DNA from: Bradyrhizobium sp. WSM1743
GTDB taxonomy: Bacteria; Pseudomonadota; Alphaproteobacteria; Rhizobiales; Xanthobacteraceae
Direction of reading: 5' to 3'
Assembly: GCF_000473065.1 (NCBI RefSeq)
Contig: NZ_AXAZ01000055.1
Location: 1 to 56,208, forward strand
DNA length: 56,208 nucleotides
Both the position numbers and the translations under genes were made by a program. The notes under the pieces were generated by a model. The model worked only from the letters and a program-made list of their open reading frames with translations. It ran no database searches and was not told where the DNA came from. Below are positions 16,852 through 25,923 of this stretch, piece by piece; the stretch's first letter is position 1, and each line of letters opens with the position of its first letter.

Positions 16852-17777
16852 ACGCCATCATCGCAGAGATCACCCCGCTCGCCGCCGCGCCGCCGGCCAG
16901 CCGCCAGCGATGGATCGAGCGGTTTGCGGGCCTGGGCTTTGCGGCACCAGCCTTCATCCTGCTGGTCCTAACGAATCTGGCGCCGCTGGCGGCGCTCGCG
17001 TTCCTGAGCTTCACCAATTATGAGCTGGGCGCACTCGACTTCTCGTTCGTGGGTCTGAAGAACTTCGGCACGGCACTTCAGGACCCCGTGATCCGGCGCT
17101 CCATTACCAACACCCTGCTCTACGTGGCGATTGTCGTGCCCGGCGGCGTCCTGATTTCGCTGCTGGTCGCAATCCTGATTCACCAGCGCAAGCGCACGCG
17201 GAGCCTCTATGAGGTGATCTATTTTCTCCCCGTCACCTCGACGCTCATCGCGATGGCCACGATGTGGCAGTTCCTGCTGCACCCGACACTGGGGCTCATC
17301 AATCAGGTTCTCAAGGGGCTGGGCTTCGCCGAGACGGCATTCCTCAGCGAGCCGCGCCTCGTCATTCCAACGCTCGCAGCGATTGGCATCTGGCAGCTCG
17401 TCGGGTTCAACATGGTGCTGTTCCTCGCCGGCCTTTCGGCGATCCCCCGCGATCTCTATGAGGCCGTCGATATCGACGGCGCGAGCCACCCCATCGACCG
17501 CTTCCTGAAAGTGACGTGGCCGATGCTTGGTCCGACCACGATGTTCGTGACCGTGACCACCTTCATCACCGCGTTCAAGATCTTCGATACGGTTGCGGTG
17601 ATGACCCGTGGCGGCCCCGGAGGCGCATCCGAGGTACTGCTGTATGCCATCTATCTGGAAGGGTTTCAGTACTTTCATATGAGCTATGCGGCGACGTTGA
17701 CGCTGGTCTTTCTCGCGTTCACCCTGGTTTTTTCGGTGCTGCAAACCTTCGTCCTTGACCGACGGGTGCACTATTGA
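16848..17777 (+). CDS. ABC importer permease, UgpA/MalF type
   Basis: A 309-residue inner-membrane protein with six predicted helices and the EAA-type coupling motif near residues 203-225 (DLYEAVDIDGASHPIDRF). It pairs with the following UgpE-type permease. The start is fixed by the 4-base overlap with the ATPase gene; a longer upstream frame is only read-through of another frame. Substrate is expected to be a sugar, polyol or phosphate ester, from the operon context. Confidence 0.92.
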   Translation: MNAIIAEITPLAAAPPASRQRWIERFAGLGFAAPAFILLVLTNLAPLAALAFLSFTNYELGALDFSFVGLKNFGTALQDPVIRRSITNTLLYVAIVVPGGVLISLLVAILIHQRKRTRSLYEVIYFLPVTSTLIAMATMWQFLLHPTLGLINQVLKGLGFAETAFLSEPRLVIPTLAAIGIWQLVGFNMVLFLAGLSAIPRDLYEAVDIDGASHPIDRFLKVTWPMLGPTTMFVTVTTFITAFKIFDTVAVMTRGGPGGASEVLLYAIYLEGFQYFHMSYAATLTLVFLAFTLVFSVLQTFVLDRRVHY

Positions 17778-18652
17778 TGGGCACATCGGTCACGATCGCT
17801 CGCCCGCCTGCGCCGGCCGCGATCCGGATGCGGCGCCTCGTGTCGCTCGCTCTCGTCCACGGGGTGCTGATCGGCGGCGCCGTCTTCATGCTGCTGCCGT
17901 TCGTCTTCATGCTGACGAGCGCGATCAAGCCGCCGGGCGAGATCTTCGAGGCGACGTTCCGGCTCTGGCCGCGCCAGTTCTTCGGATGGCAGAACTTCGA
18001 AGCTGCCCTGAGCACTGCGCCGCTGCTGCGCTTTCTGCTCAACGGTCTCATCGTGTGCGGCGGAATCCTCGTGGTCCAGCTGCTGGTCGCGATTCCCTGC
18101 GCCTATGCGCTCGCCAAGCTGAGGTTTCCGGGACGGCCGATCCTGTTCTCGCTGGTCCTGCTCGGACTCTGCATTCCGGTCCAGGCGCCCTCGCTCCCGC
18201 TCTACATCGCATTCGCCGAGCTCGGCATCCTCAACACCTATCTCTCGATGATGATGCCGTTCTTCCTGTCGGTGTTTGCGATCTTTCTTTTCCGCCAGTT
18301 CTTCAAGTCCTATCCCGACGAGATCATCCAGGCCGCGCGGCTTGACGGTGTCGGTGAGTTCGAGATCGTGTGGCGCATCGTCGTGCCGAGCGCCTGGCCG
18401 GCCATCGCAGCGTTTTCGATCTTCTCGGTCGTGGCGCACTGGAACGATCTGTACTGGCCGCTCATCGTCATTTCCGACACCAAGCTCGCGACGCCGCCGC
18501 TCGGCATGATGTATTTCGCCGATTCCGAGTTGGGTTCGAATTACGGCGCGCTCGCGGCTGGCGCCACCATCATCACGGCACCGCTCGTCATCGCCTTCCT
18601 GATCGCGCGGCGGCATTTCATTGCCGGCATCACGATGACCGGAATCAAATGA
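17777..18652 (+). CDS. ABC importer permease, UgpE/MalG type
   Basis: A 291-residue permease with six helices; the coupling loop DEIIQAARLDGVGEFEIVWRI near residues 183-203 carries the EAA motif. Stop and start of the two permease genes overlap as TGATG, so translation is coupled. It forms the second half of the membrane channel with the gene before it. The substrate-binding protein gene follows after about 30 bases. Confidence 0.92.
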   Translation: MGTSVTIARPPAPAAIRMRRLVSLALVHGVLIGGAVFMLLPFVFMLTSAIKPPGEIFEATFRLWPRQFFGWQNFEAALSTAPLLRFLLNGLIVCGGILVVQLLVAIPCAYALAKLRFPGRPILFSLVLLGLCIPVQAPSLPLYIAFAELGILNTYLSMMMPFFLSVFAIFLFRQFFKSYPDEIIQAARLDGVGEFEIVWRIVVPSAWPAIAAFSIFSVVAHWNDLYWPLIVISDTKLATPPLGMMYFADSELGSNYGALAAGATIITAPLVIAFLIARRHFIAGITMTGIK

Positions 18653-18681
18653 CTTCAACCACTGCCAGGGGAGACACCGTC

Positions 18682-19986
18682 ATGCTGCATCGCCGAGACC
18701 TCCTGAAGAGCGCCGCTGCCATCGGGACGACCGCGCTTTCAAGCCCGTTTCTGACGCGCCCGGCGCAAGCGCAGGACGTGACGCTGGATGTCCTTTATGC
18801 CTTTCCCGCCTTCGCGAAATTCCATGAGCCGATCGCTCAGGAGTTCATGAAGCAGCAATCCGCCATCAAGATCCAATTTCGGGCGCCGGCGGCGAGCTAC
18901 GACGAAGGTCATCAGACCATGCTGCGGCAGGCCGTCACGAACCAGCTTCCGGACGTCTATTATTCAGGTTATCACCTGCTCGCCGAGCTCGTGCGCACGC
19001 TGGTGAAGCGCAACCAGATCACGGAAGTGGCGCCATTGCTGCAGAAGGAGGATGCGGCCTGGCGCAGGGCCAATTATTCCGACGGCATCCTGGCGCTCGG
19101 CGCGGTCGACGGCAAGATCTACGGCCTTGCATTCAACGCATCCCTGCCGATCATCTATTTCAACGCACAACTCGTGAAGGATGCCGGTGGCGATCCCGAC
19201 AAGATGCCCAACAACTGGGCCGACATGATCGCGCTCGCCGTCAACATCAAGGCCAAGGGCGCCGATGTCGCCGGCATCGCCTACAATATTCATGACTGGC
19301 CGGACGATTGGCTGTTCCGTTCCCTGATCCTGCAAGGCGGCGGTCAGATGCTCGATGCGTCGGAGACTGCTGCCGGGTTCGGCACTGACGCTGGGCGCAA
19401 CGCACTCGCTCACTGTCGGAAGTTCGTTGCCGACGCCAAGATGCCGCTGATCGATTGGGATTCTTCGCGCCAGCAATTCATTGCCGGAAAGATTGGCATT
19501 TTCGCCGACACGCCGGCCCGGTTGCGCCAGGTCACGGACCTGATCGGCGACAAGTTCACCTTGCGCACCTGTACCTTCCCGATCGACGACAAGCAGAAGG
19601 GTGGACTGCCCACCGGCGGCAACGCGGCGATCATCACGGCAAAGGATCCGGCGAAGCAGCGGGCCGCATGGGAGTTTCTGAAGTTCGTGAGTGGTCCGGA
19701 AGCGCAGAAGATCGTTGTCGAGACCACGGGCTATATGCCGACCAATTTGCGCGCCTCGGGGCCCGAATTCCTGGCGCCGTTTTATGACAAGAACCCGAAC
19801 TTCCGTACCGTGTCGCAGCAGATCGAGCGCGCGAAGCCGTGGCAGGGCTATCCGGGCGGACAGTCCGTAAAGATCTGGCGTACCCAGCGCGAGATCATCC
19901 ATGCCGTCATGCGCGGCGAGACGCCCGTCGAGGCCGGGCTCGATCGCATGGTCAAGGAAAGCAATGCCTTGATGAAGAGCTCGTAG
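18682..19986 (+). CDS. ABC importer substrate-binding protein (family 1, UgpB-like)
   Basis: A 434-residue periplasmic binding protein with a twin-arginine-like signal (HRRDLLKSAAAIG, cleavage after AQAQ near residue 28) and an SBP family 1 fold. The conserved GNAAIIT and AAWEFLKFVSGPEAQKI segments are typical for sugar or glycerol-3-phosphate binding proteins. I chose the ATG at 18682 because AGGGGAGA lies at the right distance; a start at 18649 overlapping the permease stop would add 11 residues. It belongs to the 14854-21677 operon. Confidence 0.9.
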   Translation: MLHRRDLLKSAAAIGTTALSSPFLTRPAQAQDVTLDVLYAFPAFAKFHEPIAQEFMKQQSAIKIQFRAPAASYDEGHQTMLRQAVTNQLPDVYYSGYHLLAELVRTLVKRNQITEVAPLLQKEDAAWRRANYSDGILALGAVDGKIYGLAFNASLPIIYFNAQLVKDAGGDPDKMPNNWADMIALAVNIKAKGADVAGIAYNIHDWPDDWLFRSLILQGGGQMLDASETAAGFGTDAGRNALAHCRKFVADAKMPLIDWDSSRQQFIAGKIGIFADTPARLRQVTDLIGDKFTLRTCTFPIDDKQKGGLPTGGNAAIITAKDPAKQRAAWEFLKFVSGPEAQKIVVETTGYMPTNLRASGPEFLAPFYDKNPNFRTVSQQIERAKPWQGYPGGQSVKIWRTQREIIHAVMRGETPVEAGLDRMVKESNALMKSS

Positions 19987-20057
19987 GCAGCAGGCAATCA
20001 ATTGCGGCAAGCAGCCGGACGCAAGCCGCTACTCTTCTCTTCGGGAGGCAGAATTCT

Positions 20058-21677
20058 GTGTTCATCATTGCCCAGCTGAGCGATCTGCATGTCCGATCGC
20101 CCGGCAAGCTCGCTTACGACGACGTCGATACCAACGCGATGTTTCACAATGCGATCGACGCCGTGCTGAGCCTCGACCCACGGCCCGACTGCGTCGTGGT
20201 CAGCGGCGATCTGACGGATTGCGGGCTCGAAGAGGAATACGAGGTTGTCGCTGCCGGCCTGGCAAGGCTGCCGATGCCGGTATTCGTCATTCCCGGCAAC
20301 CACGACCGGCGCGAGCAACTGATCTCTTCGCTCCGCCCGCGCCACCGCTATCTTCCGCCCGACGGATTCATCAACTTCGTCGTCGACGATTTTCCGCTGC
20401 GTCTGGTCTTCCTCGACAGCGTCGAGACTGGAAGTATCCACGGAACCTTCTGCGCCGCCCGGCAACAATGGCTGCGCGACGCCCTCGCGGCCGGGCGCGG
20501 TAAGCCGACGGTCGTCGTCATTCATCACCCGCCGTTCCTGGTCGGGGCCGACGGGATGGATGATCTGCGGCTCCTTGGGGCCGAGGCGCTCGATGCAATC
20601 ATCAAAGACCATCCCGAAATCGAACGCGTGCTGTGCGGCCACTATCACCGCTCGATCACGGCGCACTACGCCGGCACCGTAGGCTACGTCATCCCCAGCA
20701 CCGCGCACCAGGTTGCGCTCGACCTGCGGCCCGGTCGCAGCAACCGCTTCATCATGGAGCCGCCGGGATTTGCGTTGCACGTTTGGCGGCCGAACATGGG
20801 CATCAGCAGCCACCTCGTTCCCGTTGGAGACCACGGGTCCCCGTTCGAGATCGCGACCGATCAGGATCATCCGGGAACGGACCGGGACAATGGCCTTCCG
20901 GCCCTGCTCGTCCGCGCCGGCGCCGTCGTCAATGAGGCCGCGGCCAAGTTGGTCGCGATGCAAACCACGCCGCTGCGCACCGAGCGCAAGGACCATCTCG
21001 ACATCGTTACCGAGGCCGATCTCGCCTCAGAGGCGATCGTAGTTGCGGGTTTGAAGGCGCTGACGCCGGATGCCGGCATCCTGGCGGAAGAGAGCGGCGC
21101 GAGTCCCGGGGACAACGGCGCGCGCTGGATCATCGATCCGCTCGACGGCACCATCAACTACGCGCGGGGGCTGCCGTGGTTTTCCGTGACGGTCGCCTAC
21201 GAGGTCGGCGGCGAGACGAAGCTTGGCCTGATCAACGCGCCCGATATCGGAATGACGGCACGCTATCTCGCTGGGGAAGGCGCGACGATCGATGGCGTGC
21301 CGGCATGCGTCTCCACGACGCGCTCGCTGTCGGACGCGGTCATTTCGGTGATTCTGACCTCGCATTTCTCGCCCGAGGAGGTCCGGCGGACGACGCGCGT
21401 CATTGAACTGCTCGGCAGAGTGGTGCGCGGCGTGCGTATCGTCGTCTCCGGCGCCCTGGAGACAACGATGGTCGCCTCGGGACGTCTGGACGGCTTCGTT
21501 TCACTGAAGGCCGACATCGTCTCGCACGCGGCCGCGATGCCGATGGTGTGGGCCGGCGGCGGGCAGGTCACGACGCTGACGGGGCGTCCGTGCCGCAACG
21601 ACGATCTCGACAAGATCGCTTCCAACGGATTGATCCACGAGGAGTTGCTCGCTCTCCTGCGCCAGGCGCTGCAATGA
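20058..21677 (+). CDS. fused metallophosphodiesterase / inositol-monophosphatase-like phosphatase
   Basis: A 539-residue protein joining two hydrolases. Residues 1-260 are a GpdQ/Icc-type metallophosphodiesterase with D9-x-H11, GDLTD (D51), GNHD (N81, H82), HHPPF (H156) and GHYHRS (H195, H197). After a linker of about 20 residues, residues 281-539 form an inositol-monophosphatase-type domain with DIVTEAD (D315), AEES (E344, E345), the double-aspartate motif WIIDPLDGTIN (D360, D363) and a third-metal aspartate in LKADIVSHAAA (D486). Together it could cleave a phosphodiester and then dephosphorylate the product. It starts at GTG 20058, after GGGAGGC. It is the last gene of the importer operon, 71 bp after the binding protein. 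No signal peptide, so it acts in the cytoplasm. Confidence 0.9.
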   Translation: MFIIAQLSDLHVRSPGKLAYDDVDTNAMFHNAIDAVLSLDPRPDCVVVSGDLTDCGLEEEYEVVAAGLARLPMPVFVIPGNHDRREQLISSLRPRHRYLPPDGFINFVVDDFPLRLVFLDSVETGSIHGTFCAARQQWLRDALAAGRGKPTVVVIHHPPFLVGADGMDDLRLLGAEALDAIIKDHPEIERVLCGHYHRSITAHYAGTVGYVIPSTAHQVALDLRPGRSNRFIMEPPGFALHVWRPNMGISSHLVPVGDHGSPFEIATDQDHPGTDRDNGLPALLVRAGAVVNEAAAKLVAMQTTPLRTERKDHLDIVTEADLASEAIVVAGLKALTPDAGILAEESGASPGDNGARWIIDPLDGTINYARGLPWFSVTVAYEVGGETKLGLINAPDIGMTARYLAGEGATIDGVPACVSTTRSLSDAVISVILTSHFSPEEVRRTTRVIELLGRVVRGVRIVVSGALETTMVASGRLDGFVSLKADIVSHAAAMPMVWAGGGQVTTLTGRPCRNDDLDKIASNGLIHEELLALLRQALQ

Positions 21678-21738
21678 CGAGCAGTCTCAGACCCGCATGA
21701 CGGGCGATCTTTCACCGGAAGGAACCGTTTGAAGCGAC

Positions 21739-22128
21739 CTAGCGGCGGCCTCGCCTGGGAAACAGCTTATCGCGGATGTAGCGCGAGGTCGGCGTCAGTC
21801 TGGCGCCGCGCGGCTTGCGCCAGACTGCTCGATCGATCTCCTTCTTGTCGCCGACCTTCAGCCGCCCCGACACTTTCTTGGCCAGGAAAATTGCATCGCT
21901 CATCCGCCGGCCGGTTCGGCTCTTCCTCGCTTTCACTTCCTTCCAGAGTTTCAACGGCCCGAGCTTCAGCTTGGGAAGCTCCTCCTTGATCTCGCGGCAC
22001 AGGCAGCTTCTGTCGCTCTCGCCTGCCCGCCTTCGGCCGCCTGGAAACATCCAGAGCCCGTCGCGCCTGCGTCTCACCATCAGCACGCGCCCCTTTCGGG
22101 CGACGACCAACTTGGACGATTTCGCCAT
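21739..22128 (-). CDS. NUDIX hydrolase
   Basis: A 129-residue Nudix protein with a complete Nudix box, G-RRRAG-E-SDRSCLC-REIKEE (residues 31-50), which binds the metal for hydrolysis of nucleoside diphosphates linked to another moiety. The start is the ATG at 22128 because conservation with the frameshifted paralogue at 3222 begins at MAKSSKLV. It lies 62 bp after the dehydrogenase stop on the same strand and may be the last gene of that transcript. A longer upstream frame belongs to another frame of the dehydrogenase. The C-terminus is strongly basic. Confidence 0.8.
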   Translation of the reverse strand: MAKSSKLVVARKGRVLMVRRRRDGLWMFPGGRRRAGESDRSCLCREIKEELPKLKLGPLKLWKEVKARKSRTGRRMSDAIFLAKKVSGRLKVGDKKEIDRAVWRKPRGARLTPTSRYIRDKLFPRRGRR

Positions 22129-22190
22129 CACGACCGGCCTTTTTTCTATGCCTGCTTCCTTTGCCCGGGCCTTTGGCGAGATGCGCTCAA

Positions 22191-23210
22191 TTACGGGAAA
22201 ATGATCGCCTTGATGATCCCATCGCGCCGCGCCACCTGCTGCTCGAACGCAGCGGGCGTCTGGTCGAGCGAGAAGCGATGCGTGGCCAGCGGTGCCAGCT
22301 TGACCTGCCCGCCTTGCGCTAGTGCGATGGCGCGCGGATAGACTTCCGGCATGCGGCGCGAAAACTTGATCGACAGGCCCTTCCGGCGCGATTCCGCGCC
22401 GCTCAGGATGTACTGGTTGTTCTCCGGAATGCCGACGAGGATGACCCGGCCGCCGATGCGGGCGCAGCGCGCGGCGTGCTCGAAGCCGTGCGATGAGTCG
22501 GTTGCCTCGATCACCAGATCGACTCCGCGGCCCTCCGTGGCGTTGCCGACCTCGGCATAGCTGCGGCATGCCACGTCCGCCCCGAGGTCACAGGCCAGTG
22601 CGGTGCGCTGCTCGACGGGGTCGATCGCGATGATCTTTCCGCTCCCCGCGAGCCGCGCCAGTTGCACCAGCAGCAATCCCACCGGCCCGCAGCCCAGCAC
22701 CGCGACGCTTTCCAGAAGCCGCGGGCGGGCCAGATCCATCGCATGGATCGCCACCCCAAGCGTTTCCAGGATCGCAGCGCCTGCCGGATCGATGCTGTCA
22801 GGCACCAGATGCACGGCGGACCGGGGCACGCAAACGAACTCGGCCATGGCGCCGTTGTGAGGCGCGTAGCCCAGGAACTTCACGTTTGGGCAGAGATTGG
22901 TGTGCCCGCGGTGACACCACTCGCAATGGCCGCAGGGAACGGAAGGATCGACCGCCACCAGCGCGTCGGCCGAGAACCCCGCCTTGCGCGCCGAGTCCGG
23001 CGTGAGCACGCCTGAGAATTCGTGTCCCAGAACGAACGGCTTGACGCTGGTCGGACCGGTTGTTCCGCCCTCGAGATAGGAATGCAGGTCGCTGCCGCAG
23101 ACGCCGACAGCCTTGACGCGGACGATGAGGTCGTCCTCCGCGAGCGGCCTTGGTTCGGGGATATCGAGGACGCGGATATCACGAATGTCCTGGAGCACCG
23201 CAGCGCGCAT
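22191..23210 (-). CDS. zinc-dependent polyol/alcohol dehydrogenase (MDR family)
   Basis: A 339-residue medium-chain dehydrogenase of the threonine/sorbitol dehydrogenase group. Catalytic zinc ligands are C38 (VCGSDLH), H63 and E64 (GHEF); the structural zinc is held by four cysteines at 93, 96, 99 and 107 (CGHCEWCHRGHTNLC). The NAD-binding glycine motif is LGCGPVGLL. It probably oxidises a polyol released by the neighbouring phosphodiesterases; substrate unproven. I prefer the ATG at 23210 (MRAAVLQ); an ATG at 23246 is possible but touches the operator palindrome. A pair of regulatory boxes lies 40-67 bp upstream. Confidence 0.88.
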   Translation of the reverse strand: MRAAVLQDIRDIRVLDIPEPRPLAEDDLIVRVKAVGVCGSDLHSYLEGGTTGPTSVKPFVLGHEFSGVLTPDSARKAGFSADALVAVDPSVPCGHCEWCHRGHTNLCPNVKFLGYAPHNGAMAEFVCVPRSAVHLVPDSIDPAGAAILETLGVAIHAMDLARPRLLESVAVLGCGPVGLLLVQLARLAGSGKIIAIDPVEQRTALACDLGADVACRSYAEVGNATEGRGVDLVIEATDSSHGFEHAARCARIGGRVILVGIPENNQYILSGAESRRKGLSIKFSRRMPEVYPRAIALAQGGQVKLAPLATHRFSLDQTPAAFEQQVARRDGIIKAIIFP

Positions 23211-23244
23211 GTCGACGCCATCCTTCTGAGCAATCGTCTCCCTC

Positions 23245-23277
23245 ATATTACATATGTAATATCGAAGTGACAAATGC
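23245..23277 (-). promoter_or_regulatory. palindromic operator pair upstream of the dehydrogenase
   Basis: An 18-bp perfect palindrome ATATTACATATGTAATAT (23245-23262) with core ACATATGT at 23250-23257, and a second box ACAAATGC at 23270-23277, start to start 20 bp. On the minus strand the second box reads GCATTTGTCAC, matching ACATTTGTCAC at 14663. The best candidate binder is the SorC-type regulator encoded next to it. Confidence 0.65.
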
Positions 23278-23348
23278 TTTTCGTTCGGCGCACACGGGGG
23301 CTCGCGCCCTCGGTGCCGCGGATCCCCTCTCCGTTTGCGCGAATGCGG

Positions 23349-24296
23349 CTATTTCTGCTTGTCGATCAGTTTGAGCGCGGCGACGGCGGTGTTCTCGTCC
23401 GTCACCAGCACCTTGCCGATCCGGCCGCGCAGGACCGCCGCGATGATTGGCGCCTTGTTGAGCCCCCCGGCGATCAGCATCGACGTCGGCACGCGCGCCA
23501 GCTTCTCGAGCGGCAGCGCGATGGCGCGGCTGTTGATGTTATGATCGATGGGCCGGCCGGCCTTGTCGAGAAATTGCGCCAGGACATCGCCGACGGCGCC
23601 TGCCGCCCGCAGGTGCTCGGTACGGACATCCGGCGGAAGCCCATGCCGCATCAGCAGCGAGCGCGGCGTCAGATCTCCCATGCTCAACAGCGCTAGATCG
23701 ATTTTCTCGACGCTGCTCAGCACCTCCTGATAGACCTCCTGAGCCAAAAAGGTGTCGCGCGAGCGCCGGCTGCTGACAAAAATCGGCGCGGCCAGATAGC
23801 TGCACTGGGCGTGTAGCCGGTGCGCGAGCTCACCGGCAATCTCGAAGGTGTTGAGCTCGAGGCCGCGCGACAGCCCTCCCATCATGGAGACGATGGACAG
23901 TTCGGGATAGTCGGCCGGTGTGACGTAACGGATGGTCTCGCGCAAGGTCGCGCCCCAGCCGATGCCGATGATGCGCGGCCGCTTCTGTTCGAGGAATTTC
24001 GATAAATACGCTCCCGCCGCCATGCCGATCAGGCTGCCGACCTGCTCCGGATTCTCCGGGCTCGGGATGACGACCGCATCCTCGAGGCCGCATTCCCGGC
24101 GCAAGCGATGCTCCAGCTCGGTGCAGCTGGCAAAGGCGGAGTTGAGGCGGATGTTGACGATACCCGTCTGCCGGGCATCCGACAGCATGCGGTTGACGCG
24201 GGCGCGGGTCAGCCCCAGACGCTCACCGATCTCGGCCTGGGTCAGGTTCTCCATGTAGTAGAGCCAGGCGACCCGCAGGATGGTTTGGTCAGTCAC
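23349..24296 (-). CDS. SorC/DeoR-type sugar-binding transcriptional regulator
   Basis: A 315-residue regulator. Residues 15-45 form a helix-turn-helix (LTQAEIGERLGLTRARVNRM), and residues 60-315 a sugar-phosphate binding SorC effector domain with the usual IGIGWG (phosphosugar-isomerase-like) and ADLTPRSLL-type segments. SorC proteins are commonly tetramers that bind paired palindromes and are released by a phosphorylated sugar or polyol. It starts at GTG 24296. It lies between the dehydrogenase and the phoD-like gene, all leftward. I infer that it controls the three promoters with the 20-bp spaced boxes. Confidence 0.88.
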   Translation of the reverse strand: MTDQTILRVAWLYYMENLTQAEIGERLGLTRARVNRMLSDARQTGIVNIRLNSAFASCTELEHRLRRECGLEDAVVIPSPENPEQVGSLIGMAAGAYLSKFLEQKRPRIIGIGWGATLRETIRYVTPADYPELSIVSMMGGLSRGLELNTFEIAGELAHRLHAQCSYLAAPIFVSSRRSRDTFLAQEVYQEVLSSVEKIDLALLSMGDLTPRSLLMRHGLPPDVRTEHLRAAGAVGDVLAQFLDKAGRPIDHNINSRAIALPLEKLARVPTSMLIAGGLNKAPIIAAVLRGRIGKVLVTDENTAVAALKLIDKQK

Positions 24297-24393
24297 GGCG
24301 CAGCCCCCCGCAGCGGCCTCAAGGCACAGTCAGACGTCGGAGCATATGAGGCGATCTTTCCGTGGTCGTCAAATCTGTGCCGTGCGGATCTCG

Positions 24394-25923
24394 TCATGCG
24401 GCCTTCGCGCCCGGCACGCCATCCTCGACCACGAAGCTCGTCAGCCGGCGCACGGCGCTTGCGGCGTCCTTGACGTCGTCGAGCGCTTCGAATCCCACAT
24501 TGCAATGCCGGGTGTCCAGCTCGACCGTCACATAGCCACGCTTGTCGCCACGCGCATAGAGCAGATGCGGATTCTCCGCCAGCGCCTTGCGTACGCTGCC
24601 CTCGCTTGGCCCGTCCGAGGTGATCGACGTGCCGACGAACTCAGTCGCAATGGTCGGGCCATCCGGGCGGGCGAAATCATGTTTCAGATCGGCGGTAAAG
24701 AAGGCGTGAGGGTCGCCGCCGATCACGATCTGATTGCGCCGGCGATGCGCTACGAGCGAATCGAGGAGCCGGCGGCGGGCGTTGGGATAGCCGTCCCAGC
24801 CATCCATCCAGAAATGCGCGCCGTCATCCCCTTCCCGCTTGTTTTGCGCCATCAATGTCTGCTGTGCGATGATGGTCCAGCGGCCGCGACAGTCGCGCAG
24901 ACGCACATTCAACCATTGCTCCTGTTGCTGGCCCAGCATCGTCCGCGCCTCGTCGGTGCGGCCCGCACAGTCGGTCACCCAGGTCGGCCGCCCAGTTCTG
25001 ACACACGCCGATGCCGAGCGATATTGCCGGTCCTCGAGCAGCAGCACGTCGAGCATCTCGCCGAAGCGATAGTGCTCGTAGATCGTGGCATCCGCGCCGC
25101 GCGGCCGCGCCGAGGGTGGTAGCGGCATGTGCTCGTAATAGGCCTGATAGGCCGCGGCGCGGATCTTCAGGAACTGACCGGGATCGCGCACGGTGTAGGA
25201 ACGATCATTGGCATAGTCGTCCATCACCTCGTGATCGTCCCAGATCGAAAGCCAGGGAAAGACAGCGTGCGCCGCTTGCAGATCGGGATCGCTCTTGTAG
25301 AGCGCATAGCGGTTGCGAAATTCCTCGAGCGTCGTTGGAATTCCGACCCCGTGCTGGCGGACATGGCGCGATCCCCAGGATTTCTCGTAGATGTAATCGC
25401 CGAGATGCACGACGAGGTCGAGATCGCGCGCGGCCATGTCGCGGTAGGCGGCAAAATAGCCCTGCTCGTATTGCTGGCAGGATGCGAAAGCAAAACGGAA
25501 GGGCCGCGCCGACCCGGCCGGCGCGGTTCGCGTGCGTCCAACCGGGCTGAGCGCCGGACCGGCGCGGAAGCGGTACCAATAGACGCGGTCCGGCAGCAAC
25601 CCCGTCGCCTCGGCATGCACGGAATGCGCAAGCTCGGCGGTCGTCCGCACGACGCCGTGGGAGGCGATGCGCGAAAAGACCTCATTCTCCGCAACCTGCC
25701 ATTCAACCTCGACGGGGGCATCCTTCATACCACCGCCGTCGAGCGGCTCCGGCGCAAGGCGGGTCCACAGGATGATGCGATCCTCGCGCGGACATCCGGA
25801 GCCAACGCCGAGCGTGAAAGGATCTGCGCTGAATGAGAGCGGCGCTCCTCGCACGAACCCGGCGGGCGCGGCGAGCGCAGCGCTCGCAAGAGATCCCACG
25901 AGAAAGCGACGGCGGGGAATCAT
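24394..25923 (-). CDS. phoD: PhoD-type alkaline phosphatase/phosphodiesterase
   Basis: A 509-residue exported enzyme with a twin-arginine signal (MIPRRRFLVGSLASAALA) consistent with Tat export of a PhoD. Residues 35-120 form the PhoD N-terminal beta domain; the rest is the metallophosphatase domain with FASCQQYEQGYFAAY, HLGDYIYE, WDDHEVMDDYAND and, near the C-terminus, GGDPHAFFTADL. PhoD enzymes cleave phosphomono- and diesters; the Bacillus enzyme acts on wall teichoic acid. The start overlaps the glycerophosphodiesterase stop by ATGA, so the two are translated together. It fits an outside-first step for phosphodiester use. Confidence 0.9.
   Translation of the reverse strand: MIPRRRFLVGSLASAALAAPAGFVRGAPLSFSADPFTLGVGSGCPREDRIILWTRLAPEPLDGGGMKDAPVEVEWQVAENEVFSRIASHGVVRTTAELAHSVHAEATGLLPDRVYWYRFRAGPALSPVGRTRTAPAGSARPFRFAFASCQQYEQGYFAAYRDMAARDLDLVVHLGDYIYEKSWGSRHVRQHGVGIPTTLEEFRNRYALYKSDPDLQAAHAVFPWLSIWDDHEVMDDYANDRSYTVRDPGQFLKIRAAAYQAYYEHMPLPPSARPRGADATIYEHYRFGEMLDVLLLEDRQYRSASACVRTGRPTWVTDCAGRTDEARTMLGQQQEQWLNVRLRDCRGRWTIIAQQTLMAQNKREGDDGAHFWMDGWDGYPNARRRLLDSLVAHRRRNQIVIGGDPHAFFTADLKHDFARPDGPTIATEFVGTSITSDGPSEGSVRKALAENPHLLYARGDKRGYVTVELDTRHCNVGFEALDDVKDAASAVRRLTSFVVEDGVPGAKAA

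Noticed and set aside
19839..20057. Upstream extension of the fusion phosphatase
   Set aside because: It overlaps the end of the binding-protein gene out of frame; the metallophosphoesterase fold starts at the GTG at 20058 with a good ribosome site.
24342..24349. GCATATGA before the SorC gene as a possible autoregulatory box
   Set aside because: Core differs and no second box is found 20 bp away on either side.
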